Of a stretch of DNA of 64,000 nt, positions 1-8,058 are shown in pieces. Below the pieces are notes generated by a model. That model saw only the letters and a program-made list of their open reading frames with translations. It was not told the origin of the DNA and did not search any database. Position 1 is the first letter of the stretch; each line of letters starts with the position of its first letter. Both the position numbers and the translations under genes were made by a program. Location: assembly GCA_008375315.1 (NCBI GenBank), contig CP032507.1:2727001-2791000 (forward strand), given 5' to 3'. Origin of the DNA: Ectothiorhodospiraceae bacterium BW-2. GTDB taxonomy: Bacteria; Pseudomonadota; Gammaproteobacteria; Thiohalomonadales; Thiohalomonadaceae.

Positions 1-84
1 CATCGGGGTGAGGTCTGGGTCGATATTAACGCTTTAAAGTCGTCGTCCCCCTCAGGGCAGGATTGTCCCCGTAACCGGAGCTGA
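1..84 (+). CDS. possible 3' end of an upstream gene
   Basis: One forward frame is open from the first base to a TGA at 82-84, while the other two forward frames stop within this stretch. It would encode the last 27 residues of a protein that begins outside the window. The tail is hydrophilic and shows no recognisable motif. It lies only 10 bases before the next start codon, so it could belong to the same operon, but a chance open frame of this length is quite possible. Confidence 0.25.
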   Translation, partial: HRGEVWVDINALKSSSPSGQDCPRNRS

Positions 85-94
85 TAGCGCGATT

Positions 95-1432
95 ATGGAG
101 CTATTGGCCAGCTGGTTATGGCAGCCGCTACTCAGTTTTATCTATCTGGAGCTAGGGGTGCTATTTCTGCTCGTGACCGGTTTTGCCGCTTGGCGCTATA
201 TGGGGTTGGCGTTTAGTGATCTGCTCCATCTGCGCCGCCACGAATCGCAGTTGCCAGCGAGCGATAACCCGCATCAACGCCATATTTCACAATCGAAAGG
301 GTTTATGGCGGCTTTAGCCGCTACCGTTGGGGTAGGTAATTGGGCCGGGGTCAGTACCGCTATCCATCTCGGTGGTCCGGGGGCGCTGTTCTGGATCTGG
401 GTCTCGGCGCTCGTGGGGATGAGTATGCGAATGTGCTCGGTCTGGTTGACGATGTACTATCAACCTAAAGATCCCGACTCGCCCCTGTTTGCCACCCCGA
501 TGAGCTATCTGGAAAAGTTCAGCGGCGGCCGTACTTGGCTACCGCTGACCTTTGCGGTACTGCTGCTAGTGCAGGGGCTCTTTAGCGCCTTTATCCAGTC
601 GAACTCAGTGGCACATGCGATAGAGAATGAGGTGGGTGAGTCGCATCTGGTGGTGAGTCTGCTCCTGGCCACGCTGGTGGGTATCGTGATTTTGGGGGGT
701 GTGCAGAAAATTGTCGCTGTGACCACCCAAATTGTCCCCTTGATGGTAGCTATCTACCTATTGGCCGGGCTCTATATTTTGCTTAGCGATCCGTTACTGA
801 CGCTAAATACGCTGGGCGAGGTGTTTACCTACGCCTTTACCCCCTACGCGGTTGGTGGCGGCGTAGCCGGTTATTCGGTGCTGGTTGCGATTCAGTTCGG
901 TGTGGCGCGAGGGGTTTTCTCGCATAGTTCTGGTTTGGGGTTAGCGCCCTTTTTGCAGGCCTCTCATCAGGAACAGCGACATCGTAGTGCGCTATTAGCG
1001 GGGCAGGTGCCGGTGATCGATACGCTGATTATCTGCTCGGTGACCGGGTTGGTGGTGCTCTCTTATGGCGACTGGCAGGCTCTAAACGGTGCCTTTTTGA
1101 CGGTGGAGTCGTTTGCCGTTACCTTTGGCAGTGAGGGACGACTGGTGTTGATTACGCTACTGCTCTTCTTCGCCTACACCACCTTGGTTACTTGGGCCTA
1201 CTTTGCCGAGCGGAGTCTCCACTATTTGCGTATTGAGCGTGATACGGAGTTCCGCTGGCTCTTTATCCTCTGTGTCGCTATCGGCCCTTGGTTTCCGGTG
1301 ACATTTATCTGGTCGCTAGGCGATCTGATTATCGGTGTGGCACTGCTACTGAATATGATCCCGCTGTTTTGGTTAACGCTACAGCATCAGCAGCAGATGC
1401 GGCGAGAGTTAACTGTTCGCTTTGGAAGATAG
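95..1432 (+). CDS. alanine/glycine:cation symporter (AGCS) family protein
   Basis: This is a multi-spanning inner-membrane protein of 445 residues, the normal length for sodium- or proton-coupled alanine/glycine symporters. The family signature is visible at residues 79-100, where GVGNWAGV is followed by a GGPGALFW segment, and about ten hydrophobic segments follow. The usual acidic residue after this signature (family pattern K-F-A-E) is not obvious here (RMCSVW), so this is a divergent member and its substrate is uncertain. The ATG at 95 is chosen because the homology begins shortly after it. The 3' end overlaps the convergent response-regulator gene by 24 bases. Confidence 0.8.
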   Translation: MELLASWLWQPLLSFIYLELGVLFLLVTGFAAWRYMGLAFSDLLHLRRHESQLPASDNPHQRHISQSKGFMAALAATVGVGNWAGVSTAIHLGGPGALFWIWVSALVGMSMRMCSVWLTMYYQPKDPDSPLFATPMSYLEKFSGGRTWLPLTFAVLLLVQGLFSAFIQSNSVAHAIENEVGESHLVVSLLLATLVGIVILGGVQKIVAVTTQIVPLMVAIYLLAGLYILLSDPLLTLNTLGEVFTYAFTPYAVGGGVAGYSVLVAIQFGVARGVFSHSSGLGLAPFLQASHQEQRHRSALLAGQVPVIDTLIICSVTGLVVLSYGDWQALNGAFLTVESFAVTFGSEGRLVLITLLLFFAYTTLVTWAYFAERSLHYLRIERDTEFRWLFILCVAIGPWFPVTFIWSLGDLIIGVALLLNMIPLFWLTLQHQQQMRRELTVRFGR

Positions 1433-1819
1433 GCGCTTTTTGCGATACTCTTCCAGCATCTTTATTAGGCGCTCAAACGAAAACGGCTTAACAATAAAAC
1501 CGTTTGCACCGGCACTAATAATTTGTCGTACCAGATCGGCTTTAGTCTCGCCGCTGACGATGACAACATGGCTCTCTGGGCTCTCTGCTCGCACCGCTTT
1601 TAAGACATCAAGACCGCTCATCTCTCCTGGCATGGAGATATCGAGTAGCAGGATATCGGGCCGATACTTTTGAAAAGCGGCGAGCGCTGATCTGCCATCT
1701 TTAGCGGTATCGGCAACTTCGCAGCTAAGTTTGCGGAGCATGTTATCGAGCAAGGAGCGCATGCTCTCCTCATCATCGGCTAAAACGATCTTAACTCCTT
1801 TGCCAATCTCTTCATTCAT
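1409..1819 (-). CDS. single-domain response regulator (CheY-like)
   Basis: A stand-alone receiver domain of about 136 residues without an output domain. The acidic pocket (Asp15, Asp16), phosphoacceptor Asp60 in LLLDISMPG, the conserved Ser after VIV and the Lys in VKPF are all present. The ATG at 1819 is preferred over an upstream in-frame start at 1855 because the receiver fold begins about ten residues later. It is divergent from the hybrid histidine kinase at 1904, which makes that kinase a plausible partner. Such proteins act by protein contact, for example with flagellar or signalling targets; the real target is unknown. Confidence 0.85.
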   Translation of the reverse strand: MNEEIGKGVKIVLADDEESMRSLLDNMLRKLSCEVADTAKDGRSALAAFQKYRPDILLLDISMPGEMSGLDVLKAVRAESPESHVVIVSGETKADLVRQIISAGANGFIVKPFSFERLIKMLEEYRKKRLSSKANS

Positions 1820-1903
1820 GACGATATAGTGCCTTTTGATTAAATAACCTCTCAATTATTGCTATTATCTTATCTATCGATAGTGATAGCAACAGGAGCG
1901 AAG

Positions 1904-4393
1904 ATGAGTTGTGACGGCGAAGAGGGGGACAACAAGGGGACGGCGGTACGGCGGAGCGGGAGTCGTAGTGACTATCTCGCCTCAACACTACAACGGGTAA
2001 GTTATCTACAGCACGCCTTTGAGCAGCACGCCATCGTCAGTATTGCCGATGTGGCGGGGAATATTGTCTATGCGAATGAGAAGTTTTGCCAAATCAGTGG
2101 CTATCGTCGTGAAGAGCTGATGGGGCAGAACCACCGTATTGTTAAATCGGACGAACACCCCCCCGAATTTTTTCAACAGCTTTGGACGACCATTGTGAAC
2201 GGGGAGATTTGGCACGGCGAGATAAAGAACCGTGCTAAAGATGGGAGCCCCTACTGGGTTAACGCCACCATCGTGCCGATTTTGGATGATAACGGCAGGC
2301 CGGAGCAATATATTGCGGTGCGTACCGATGTGACCGAGAATAAACTCAATGAGCAGCATCTACAGCGACAGCAGATGCAGATAGCGACTATTAATCAGGC
2401 GCAGTCGATGTTTATCTACAACCCTAATCCAGAGATTATCTTTAACGCACTCCTGCCCGATATGTTGCAGCTTACTTCGAGCCGTTTTGGCCTAATCGCC
2501 GAACTGTTTAACGATGGGTTAGAGGGGGAGCAGCTCTTAGTCTATGCGGTCAATGATGAGCAAGAGAGCCCTCAGAGACTCCCCTTGAGCGGGCTGTTGC
2601 AACAAGTGGTGGCTGAGTCTGGTGAGTGTGCGATTATCGATAACCATCTCTCTATCGACGAGCAAGCGGCGCTTCCGGACTGTTTCCCCCCCCTGACCAA
2701 TTTTTTGGGCCTCCCGATCAAAAGCGGTGGCAAAAGAGTTGGTGCGATTGTGTTAGGGAATCACCCAGAGGGGTATGATGAGGAGTCGCTCACGCCGATT
2801 GAACCTTTGATCAATACCTGCGGTTACCTCTTTTTTGCTCTAAAGAGGGAGCGTGAACGGGTCGCCAAAGAGGTGGAGTTAGATCGAGCCAAACAGGCAG
2901 CTGAGGCGGCCAATGTTGCTAAAAGCCAGTTTCTGGCCACCATGAGCCACGAGCTTCGCACACCACTGACCACCATTCTCGGTTTTAGTGAGTCGCTACA
3001 GCAGACGCCGCTAACCGAACAGCAACGCGAGATGCTGCACAATGTCTATATATCAGGTACCTCACTACTCTCACTGATTAACGATATTCTCGATCTCTCT
3101 AAAATTGAGTCGGGTAACTTCACGATCGATCTGAACCCCTTTAATCTGCAACAGCTACTAAAGGATGTTATCGCCATCTTTACGGTACGGGCACAGCAGG
3201 AGCAGACACAACTGAGGCTACAGAGTGATGCGAACCACCCGGCGGCGAGTTGGCAGCTAGTGAGCGATGGTAATCGTCTGCGTCAGGTGCTGATTAACTT
3301 AGTCGGTAATGCCCTTAAGTTCAGCAAAGGGAACGAAGTGACCCTCTCACTACGCTATAGCGAGATAGTCGATAACCGAGTCGAGGTGGCGTTTAAGGTG
3401 ATCGACACCGGGATAGGGATGTCGCCTGAGGTGATGGCGCGGCTATTTCGGCCATTTGAGCAGGCCGATAACTCGATTTCACGCCGCTTTGGAGGGACAG
3501 GGTTGGGGCTCTATATCTCACAGCAGTTGGTGAAGTTGATGGGGGGCTATATTGAGGTGAACAGTGTGGTGGGGGAGGGGAGCTGTTTTCAGTTTGTGCT
3601 GCCGATGGAGCTATATGAGCCAGTGGTCGAAAGGAGTCAAGGGAGGATGGACGAGTTGATACCGCCTCGTTTGCAGGGTCGAGTCTTAATTGTCGATGAT
3701 ACCCCCGAAATACGGCTACTGTTAGGAGGCATTCTCACCTCTATCGGAGTTGAGTTTGATAGCGCCGAAGAGGGTGAACAGGGATTTGGGAAGGCGATGA
3801 GCGGTAGCTACGATATGATTTTGATGGATATGCAGATGCCGGTGATGGATGGGATAGAGACGACCACCATGCTGCGTCAACTCGGCAACGATACCCCCAT
3901 CTACGCCCTCACAGCCAATGTGATGCAGAGTCAACGGCAACAGTTTTTGGCAGCAGGGTGTGATGGCTTTCTCTCTAAACCGATTGAGCGCCGAGCCCTG
4001 TTCGCCGCTTTGAGCGAACATCTGCAACCGCGCGAACAGGAGGGTGGGGAGAGCCAGAGTCGCCGAGATGAGGGCGGGGATGATGCGGCGGCTGCCATGT
4101 TGGCCGAAGCTGGGGCGCTCTTTCTCAACTCCCTAGAGGATAAATTGAGCGCAATTAAGGCGGCGATTAGCGCCAACAGGTGGGAGGAGGCTGATAAGCA
4201 GGTGCATACGATTAAGGGAGGAGGCGGAACCTTTGGCTATCCCCGTTTAACCGCGCTAGCGCGAGAGTTGGAGCAGCAGTTGCGTCGTGAGAGAGTTAGT
4301 GTTAAGGGGGTTAGCTCAGCATTGGCGGCGCTATGCCGAGAGGGGGAGGCTATTTTGGCCGCTCGGTGTGCTAGAGTTGATCCCGAAACATAA
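1904..4393 (+). CDS. hybrid sensor histidine kinase (PAS-GAF-HisKA-HATPase-REC-Hpt)
   Basis: An 829-residue signalling protein with no convincing membrane segment, so probably cytoplasmic. Domains in order: PAS (about 31-145), GAF (about 165-313), HisKA with phosphoacceptor His349 in [10 protein letters not shown], HATPase with the N box and a [10 protein letters not shown]-box, a receiver with Asp642 in ILMDMQMP, and a C-terminal Hpt domain with His768 in HTIKGGGG. All four phosphorelay residues are present in one chain. The ATG at 1904 follows AGGAG at a good distance; an upstream TTG in frame at 1859 is less likely. The 3' end overlaps the convergent downstream gene by 23 bases. The signal sensed is unknown. 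Confidence 0.9.
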   Translation: MSCDGEEGDNKGTAVRRSGSRSDYLASTLQRVSYLQHAFEQHAIVSIADVAGNIVYANEKFCQISGYRREELMGQNHRIVKSDEHPPEFFQQLWTTIVNGEIWHGEIKNRAKDGSPYWVNATIVPILDDNGRPEQYIAVRTDVTENKLNEQHLQRQQMQIATINQAQSMFIYNPNPEIIFNALLPDMLQLTSSRFGLIAELFNDGLEGEQLLVYAVNDEQESPQRLPLSGLLQQVVAESGECAIIDNHLSIDEQAALPDCFPPLTNFLGLPIKSGGKRVGAIVLGNHPEGYDEESLTPIEPLINTCGYLFFALKRERERVAKEVELDRAKQAAEAANVAKSQFLATMSHELRTPLTTILGFSESLQQTPLTEQQREMLHNVYISGTSLLSLINDILDLSKIESGNFTIDLNPFNLQQLLKDVIAIFTVRAQQEQTQLRLQSDANHPAASWQLVSDGNRLRQVLINLVGNALKFSKGNEVTLSLRYSEIVDNRVEVAFKVIDTGIGMSPEVMARLFRPFEQADNSISRRFGGTGLGLYISQQLVKLMGGYIEVNSVVGEGSCFQFVLPMELYEPVVERSQGRMDELIPPRLQGRVLIVDDTPEIRLLLGGILTSIGVEFDSAEEGEQGFGKAMSGSYDMILMDMQMPVMDGIETTTMLRQLGNDTPIYALTANVMQSQRQQFLAAGCDGFLSKPIERRALFAALSEHLQPREQEGGESQSRRDEGGDDAAAAMLAEAGALFLNSLEDKLSAIKAAISANRWEEADKQVHTIKGGGGTFGYPRLTALARELEQQLRRERVSVKGVSSALAALCREGEAILAARCARVDPET

Positions 4394-4727
4394 AATAGAC
4401 CGCCCCCATCAGACAGAGTCCAGCCCAGAGATAGTCGAGCTTAAGGGGCTCTTTCATATAGTAGAGCGAGAAAGGGACAAAGAGGCTAAGGGTAATCACC
4501 TCCTGAATAATTTTTAGCTGGGCAACGCTGAGTACCGTATAGCCGATACGGTTGGCCGGTACCTGTAGCAGATACTCAAACAGAGCGATGCCCCAGCTAA
4601 TTAAGGCGGCGATAATCCACGGCTTGCTCCCTAGCTCCTTTAGATGGGCATACCAAGCGAAGGTCATAAAGACATTACTGCAAATGAGCAGAATGATCGT
4701 GGTCAGGATGGGGTGGTGAGCGAGCAA
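4371..4727 (-). CDS. DMT-superfamily small membrane protein (DUF486-like)
   Basis: A 118-residue protein with four hydrophobic segments, typical of the short drug/metabolite-transporter-like DUF486 family. Characteristic stretches include TFAWYAHL near the N-terminus and an EYLLQVPANRIGY segment in the middle. It would sit in the inner membrane, probably as a dimer, with unknown substrate. Its end overlaps the convergent histidine kinase gene. Confidence 0.8.
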   Translation of the reverse strand: MLAHHPILTTIILLICSNVFMTFAWYAHLKELGSKPWIIAALISWGIALFEYLLQVPANRIGYTVLSVAQLKIIQEVITLSLFVPFSLYYMKEPLKLDYLWAGLCLMGAVYFMFRDQL

Positions 4728-4757
4728 ACTGGCTAGAGACTCTCTGTGAGGGGGCGG

Positions 4758-5513
4758 TTATGGCAGCCTGTTTTGTCCCTGTTGTGGCCATGGTGGAGTC
4801 AGAGGGAGCGCGAATGGGGCATGCACAATCTCATCAACTCGCGACTGTGGTAACACCACCGCTTGGTAGCGTTGGCCAAACTGCTCAATCGAGTGGACAA
4901 ACCCCTGTAGATGGCGGTAGGAGCCCTGCTGAATATTGTGATAGACCTGGGTAATATCCTGATGGGCGCTGTTAGCCATCGCTTTATCGAGATCGTCGAT
5001 ATCGACCTCTTCAATCAGTGCGCCGACACGCAACGCCTCCAGTGTCGATTGCTCTCCCCGCTGAATGAGATCGCGGTAGAGGGTGGCTAAGTGGCGGTTC
5101 TGAAACTGGCCTGGGGCTAAATTGGCCGCAGGATCGGGAATTTGGTAGCGCTGTAATAGCATCAGCACCCTATCGGTGTGAATCTGTTCAGAGCGCGAAA
5201 TCGCGGCAAAGATAGATAAACCCCACCGTTGATAGAGCTGTTGATAGACATCCCGAGCTAGTTTCTCCTCCTCTCGCATATAGCGCAGATCGCTCAACTC
5301 TTGTTGGGAGAGTGCGGCGGTAGTAGCGGCTGTTGCCGCGACCGGCTGGAAAGTGACCTCCGCGTTCAAAAAGGGGTTATTGATGCGAGTGAGTGATTCA
5401 CTTATCGATTGATCTTCCTCCTTACTTAGGAGTAGGTGGGCAAAGGCGAGGCTAATGAGCACTACAATCGCCACGATAAAGTGGGGGATAAAGTCGCGCG
5501 GGGTGATGAGCAT
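4758..5513 (-). CDS. ferritin-like DUF2202 domain protein, membrane-anchored
   Basis: The 251-residue product begins with one hydrophobic segment (about residues 8-28), a signal anchor, followed by a DUF2202 region from about residue 65. That family has a ferritin-like four-helix fold; candidate metal ligands are in EEEKLARDVY, SEQIHTDR and a later EEVDIDDL stretch. It would be periplasmic and membrane-tethered. It lies five bases after the CZB-domain gene, so the two probably form an operon. Whether it binds iron here is inference, though a ferritin-like protein beside a magnetosome cluster is worth noting. Confidence 0.75.
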   Translation of the reverse strand: MLITPRDFIPHFIVAIVVLISLAFAHLLLSKEEDQSISESLTRINNPFLNAEVTFQPVAATAATTAALSQQELSDLRYMREEEKLARDVYQQLYQRWGLSIFAAISRSEQIHTDRVLMLLQRYQIPDPAANLAPGQFQNRHLATLYRDLIQRGEQSTLEALRVGALIEEVDIDDLDKAMANSAHQDITQVYHNIQQGSYRHLQGFVHSIEQFGQRYQAVVLPQSRVDEIVHAPFALPLTPPWPQQGQNRLP

Positions 5514-5518
5514 CGCTA

Positions 5519-5863
5519 TTAGATCTTCTGCTCAAGAGCGACTAGCAGCTCAACGAGTCGATCTTTAGCCTGTTCGATTTGGCCATACTCATAGCGGGAG
5601 CGCATATAGAGCTGTTGGCGATCGAGCAGCTTTTCGACATGAAGATGGAGGTTACGATGGGCGTGGTCGAGCTGGTTCATCTCATTAAGGTGGGGGTATT
5701 TTTTTAATCCCTCCTCTTTCAACCATCTACCTAAATCGCACTCTTCACTGCGAATCGCCACACTTTGATCGAGTTGGCCTTGGTGGTTGATAATCGACTG
5801 CATAAAGGAGTCGAACCACTTTTCGTGAATGGTTCTGGCTTGCTGAATGAACTCACGATCCAT
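5519..5863 (-). CDS. CZB (chemoreceptor zinc-binding) domain protein
   Basis: A 114-residue stand-alone protein with the CZB pattern: an N-terminal His in IHEKWF, Cys in the CDLGRWL motif, and two more His residues in a LDHAHRNLHLHV helix. This domain binds zinc in chemoreceptors and diguanylate cyclases; here it has no receptor or enzyme attached. The start is supported by AGGAGAG just upstream of the ATG. It is the first gene of a probable pair with the DUF2202 gene. Confidence 0.75.
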   Translation of the reverse strand: MDREFIQQARTIHEKWFDSFMQSIINHQGQLDQSVAIRSEECDLGRWLKEEGLKKYPHLNEMNQLDHAHRNLHLHVEKLLDRQQLYMRSRYEYGQIEQAKDRLVELLVALEQKI

Positions 5864-5905
5864 AACGGGACTCTCCTAAGCGGGTTTATTAAGGAAGATT
5901 TAAGG

Positions 5906-6517
5906 TTAAAAGTTCCACTCTTTTACCGTGCGAGCGTGGTAGAAGCGGTAAGCAAGCAGCAGAACCAAGATGGTAGCATAGCCGAGAACATCGGTTGGAT
6001 TCCAAGTGCGCACTAAAAGATAGTGGAGCACTGACAAAAAGGTGATAGCGTAGATCATGCTGTGGACTCGCTTCCAGTTTTTGCCCAGCTTCTTCATGGT
6101 GTCGTTGTTGGCTGATGTCGCTAGCGGAATGAGCAGTAGCCAAGCGAGAATACCTACGGTAATGTAGGGCAGTTTGACGGTATCGAGCAGGAACTCGCGC
6201 AAAATGAAGTTATCTTCACGCCAAATATAGACCATAAAGTGCAGTGTGGCGTAGAAGAAGGCAAACAGGCCGAACATTCTGCGCAGTTTAAGCAGGATAT
6301 TCCAGCCAAATTGGCGTCGAATTGGGGTAACCGAGAGGGTGATAAGCAGAAAGACCAACGCGGCCTCACCGGTAATGCCGATAATCTCCCACGAGGGGTA
6401 GTCGCCAAAGTGGCCGCCGACAGCATACCAAATCATCTCGTAAAGAGGCGAGAGACAGAGGATGAAGGTAATAATCTTAATCAGTTGTAGTTTTGGATCT
6501 GTAGATTGCGCCGCCAT
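5906..6517 (-). CDS. msrQ: MsrQ/YedZ-like haem-binding inner-membrane protein
   Basis: A 203-residue protein with about six membrane segments and the ferric-reductase-like domain of MsrQ (YedZ), which passes electrons from the quinone pool or flavin to the periplasmic methionine sulfoxide reductase MsrP. Candidate haem-ligand histidines lie in ATLHFMVY, RVHSMIY and VLHYLLV. No msrP gene is adjacent. It is divergent from mamL across a 274-base intergenic region. In alphaproteobacterial magnetotactic bacteria MamZ carries a YedZ-like domain, so a redox link to magnetite formation is possible but only inferred. Confidence 0.8.
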   Translation of the reverse strand: MAAQSTDPKLQLIKIITFILCLSPLYEMIWYAVGGHFGDYPSWEIIGITGEAALVFLLITLSVTPIRRQFGWNILLKLRRMFGLFAFFYATLHFMVYIWREDNFILREFLLDTVKLPYITVGILAWLLLIPLATSANNDTMKKLGKNWKRVHSMIYAITFLSVLHYLLVRTWNPTDVLGYATILVLLLAYRFYHARTVKEWNF

Positions 6518-6623
6518 AAGTTATCGCCATGGGTTATCGATTGGTTTATCCGAGTTAAGTTGCTACAGCGACGGATCATAACCGAATCGACAAGCCTTGC
6601 CAAATTTAGTTACCTTCGCGTTG

Positions 6624-6651
6624 TCAAATCGCCGTTCGGGTCGCGATTTGA
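6624..6651. promoter_or_regulatory. inverted repeat in the msrQ-mamL intergenic region
   Basis: Two perfect 9-base arms, TCAAATCGC and GCGATTTGA, are separated by ten bases. The site is central in the 274-base gap between divergent msrQ and mamL, where the promoter of the first magnetosome operon must lie. The geometry suits a dimeric regulator. No T-run follows, so it does not look like a terminator. The binding protein is unknown. Confidence 0.4.
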
Positions 6652-6791
6652 GCGCAAGCAGGTAGTGTTTCTCCCTGAATCAATGGTAAACTAACCGCCT
6701 TGATCTTTAGGTCGGGTCAAGCTTCGTGATGGCTATCGGGGGGCTGGCTGGGCAATTGTGGTGGTAAAAAGGCGATTTTAAGAGACTTTTT

Positions 6792-7037
6792 GTGGCGCGA
6801 GCATTTATTTCACTGATTGTTATCATCGTACTGCTGATCTTTGCCTCGCAAAATATGGAGGAGGCGGAGATTCATGTCGTAACGGGCAAACCGATGGCGA
6901 TCCCGATGATCCTAATTATCGCGGTTTCGTTTATCTGCGGCTATGCAGTGGCTATGTTTTCGTGCATCATTATCACGGCTCGTAAGCGCAAAAGCCGTGA
7001 CGGTGACAACAAGCTACCTAGGCGTTATCCGCGCTAG
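6792..7037 (+). CDS. mamL: magnetosome protein MamL
   Basis: An 81-residue membrane protein with two hydrophobic segments (about 4-19 and 36-58) followed by a basic tail rich in Arg and Lys. This matches MamL, a LapA-like protein needed for magnetosome membrane formation, whose positively charged tail is thought to contact the membrane. The start is a GTG at 6792 with a weak purine-rich leader. It is the first gene of the run mamL-M-O-A-Q-R-B-S-T. Confidence 0.85.
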   Translation: MARAFISLIVIIVLLIFASQNMEEAEIHVVTGKPMAIPMILIIAVSFICGYAVAMFSCIIITARKRKSRDGDNKLPRRYPR

Positions 7038-7104
7038 GGGTCGGGTAGAGGGGGGAGATGAGTTGTCAGTTGTAGTTGTTTTGACTGGGGTGAATTAAGG
7101 GGTT

Positions 7105-8058
7105 ATGAGATATTCCAAGTGTGTCCGCTGTGCTGGAATGGTGGGTTGGATTGGTCTGGTGGTCAATTTAACCTTGCTAATCCTTAAAGGCTTTGTCGGT
7201 GTGATTGCAGGTTCCCAAGCCTTGGTGGCGGACGCGATGTACTCGGCTAAGGATGTTGTCAGCTCCGTATTGGTGATTGTCGGACTCAAAGTCTCGAATC
7301 GACCGCTCGATCGAGAACACCCCTATGGCCATGGCAAGATAGAGTTTATTTTGTCGATGATTATCAGTATCGTCTTTTTAGCCGTGACGGCCTTTCTGTT
7401 TGTCCATGCGGTACAGGTGTTGATGGGGGATGGGGAGCACAAAGCGCCGCACCTAATTGCGCTATGGGTGGCGCTCATCTCCATTTTGGTCAATGTTTTC
7501 ATGTATTTTTACACTCGCTGTGTCTCGATTGAGATTAACAGCCCGATGGTGCGAACGCTGTCGAAACACCACTACGCTGATGCGACCTCCTCAATCGCAG
7601 TGGCGGTGGGGATTATTGGCGCACACTACCTCAATATGCCGTGGATCGACACTTTAGTGGCGGTGTTTGAGACGCTCCACCTGATGTATCTGGGCAGTGA
7701 GGTCTTTCGTGAGTCGTACAAGGGGTTAATGGATAGCAGTGCGCCGGATGAGGTGCGTGACAAAATCCATACGCTAGTGAGGCGCGTTGACGGAGTTAAA
7801 GAGGTGGATGAGCTGCGTACCCGTCTGGTAGGCCAAGAGGTCTGCGTTGACCTATTGATTCAGGTCGATGCGGAGGAGACGGTCGAAAGTGCTGATCTGA
7901 TTAGTGAGCGAATCGTTGAACGGCTGACAGCGCGAATACCCCATTTAGGCAGTGTGCAGGTGAAATTTACCGCACATGAGGTGACTCGCCACCATAGCGA
8001 TGGATCCATTGATGAGACGAGTCGGGATAGAGGGCTACCTTCGGAGGGTGGGGCATGA
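7105..8058 (+). CDS. mamM: magnetosome cation diffusion facilitator MamM
   Basis: A 317-residue CDF transporter with six membrane segments and a C-terminal cytoplasmic dimerisation domain. The four transport-site residues known for MamM are all in place at the same numbers: Tyr46, Asp50, His155 and Asp159. An N-terminal CxxC (Cys6, Cys9) is shared with MamB below. MamM is thought to move iron into the magnetosome and to stabilise MamB. An AAGGGG ribosome site precedes the ATG. The stop overlaps the mamO start by four bases, suggesting translational coupling. Confidence 0.92.
   Translation: MRYSKCVRCAGMVGWIGLVVNLTLLILKGFVGVIAGSQALVADAMYSAKDVVSSVLVIVGLKVSNRPLDREHPYGHGKIEFILSMIISIVFLAVTAFLFVHAVQVLMGDGEHKAPHLIALWVALISILVNVFMYFYTRCVSIEINSPMVRTLSKHHYADATSSIAVAVGIIGAHYLNMPWIDTLVAVFETLHLMYLGSEVFRESYKGLMDSSAPDEVRDKIHTLVRRVDGVKEVDELRTRLVGQEVCVDLLIQVDAEETVESADLISERIVERLTARIPHLGSVQVKFTAHEVTRHHSDGSIDETSRDRGLPSEGGA

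Noticed and set aside
3722-4176. Minus-strand open frames within the hybrid kinase gene
   Set aside because: Shadows of the receiver and Hpt coding region; no motifs, and the plus-strand domains are unambiguous.
5906-6517. Calling the MsrQ-like gene mamZ or mamX
   Set aside because: MamZ is a fusion of a major-facilitator domain with a YedZ-like domain and MamX carries haem motifs; this protein is a plain six-segment MsrQ type.
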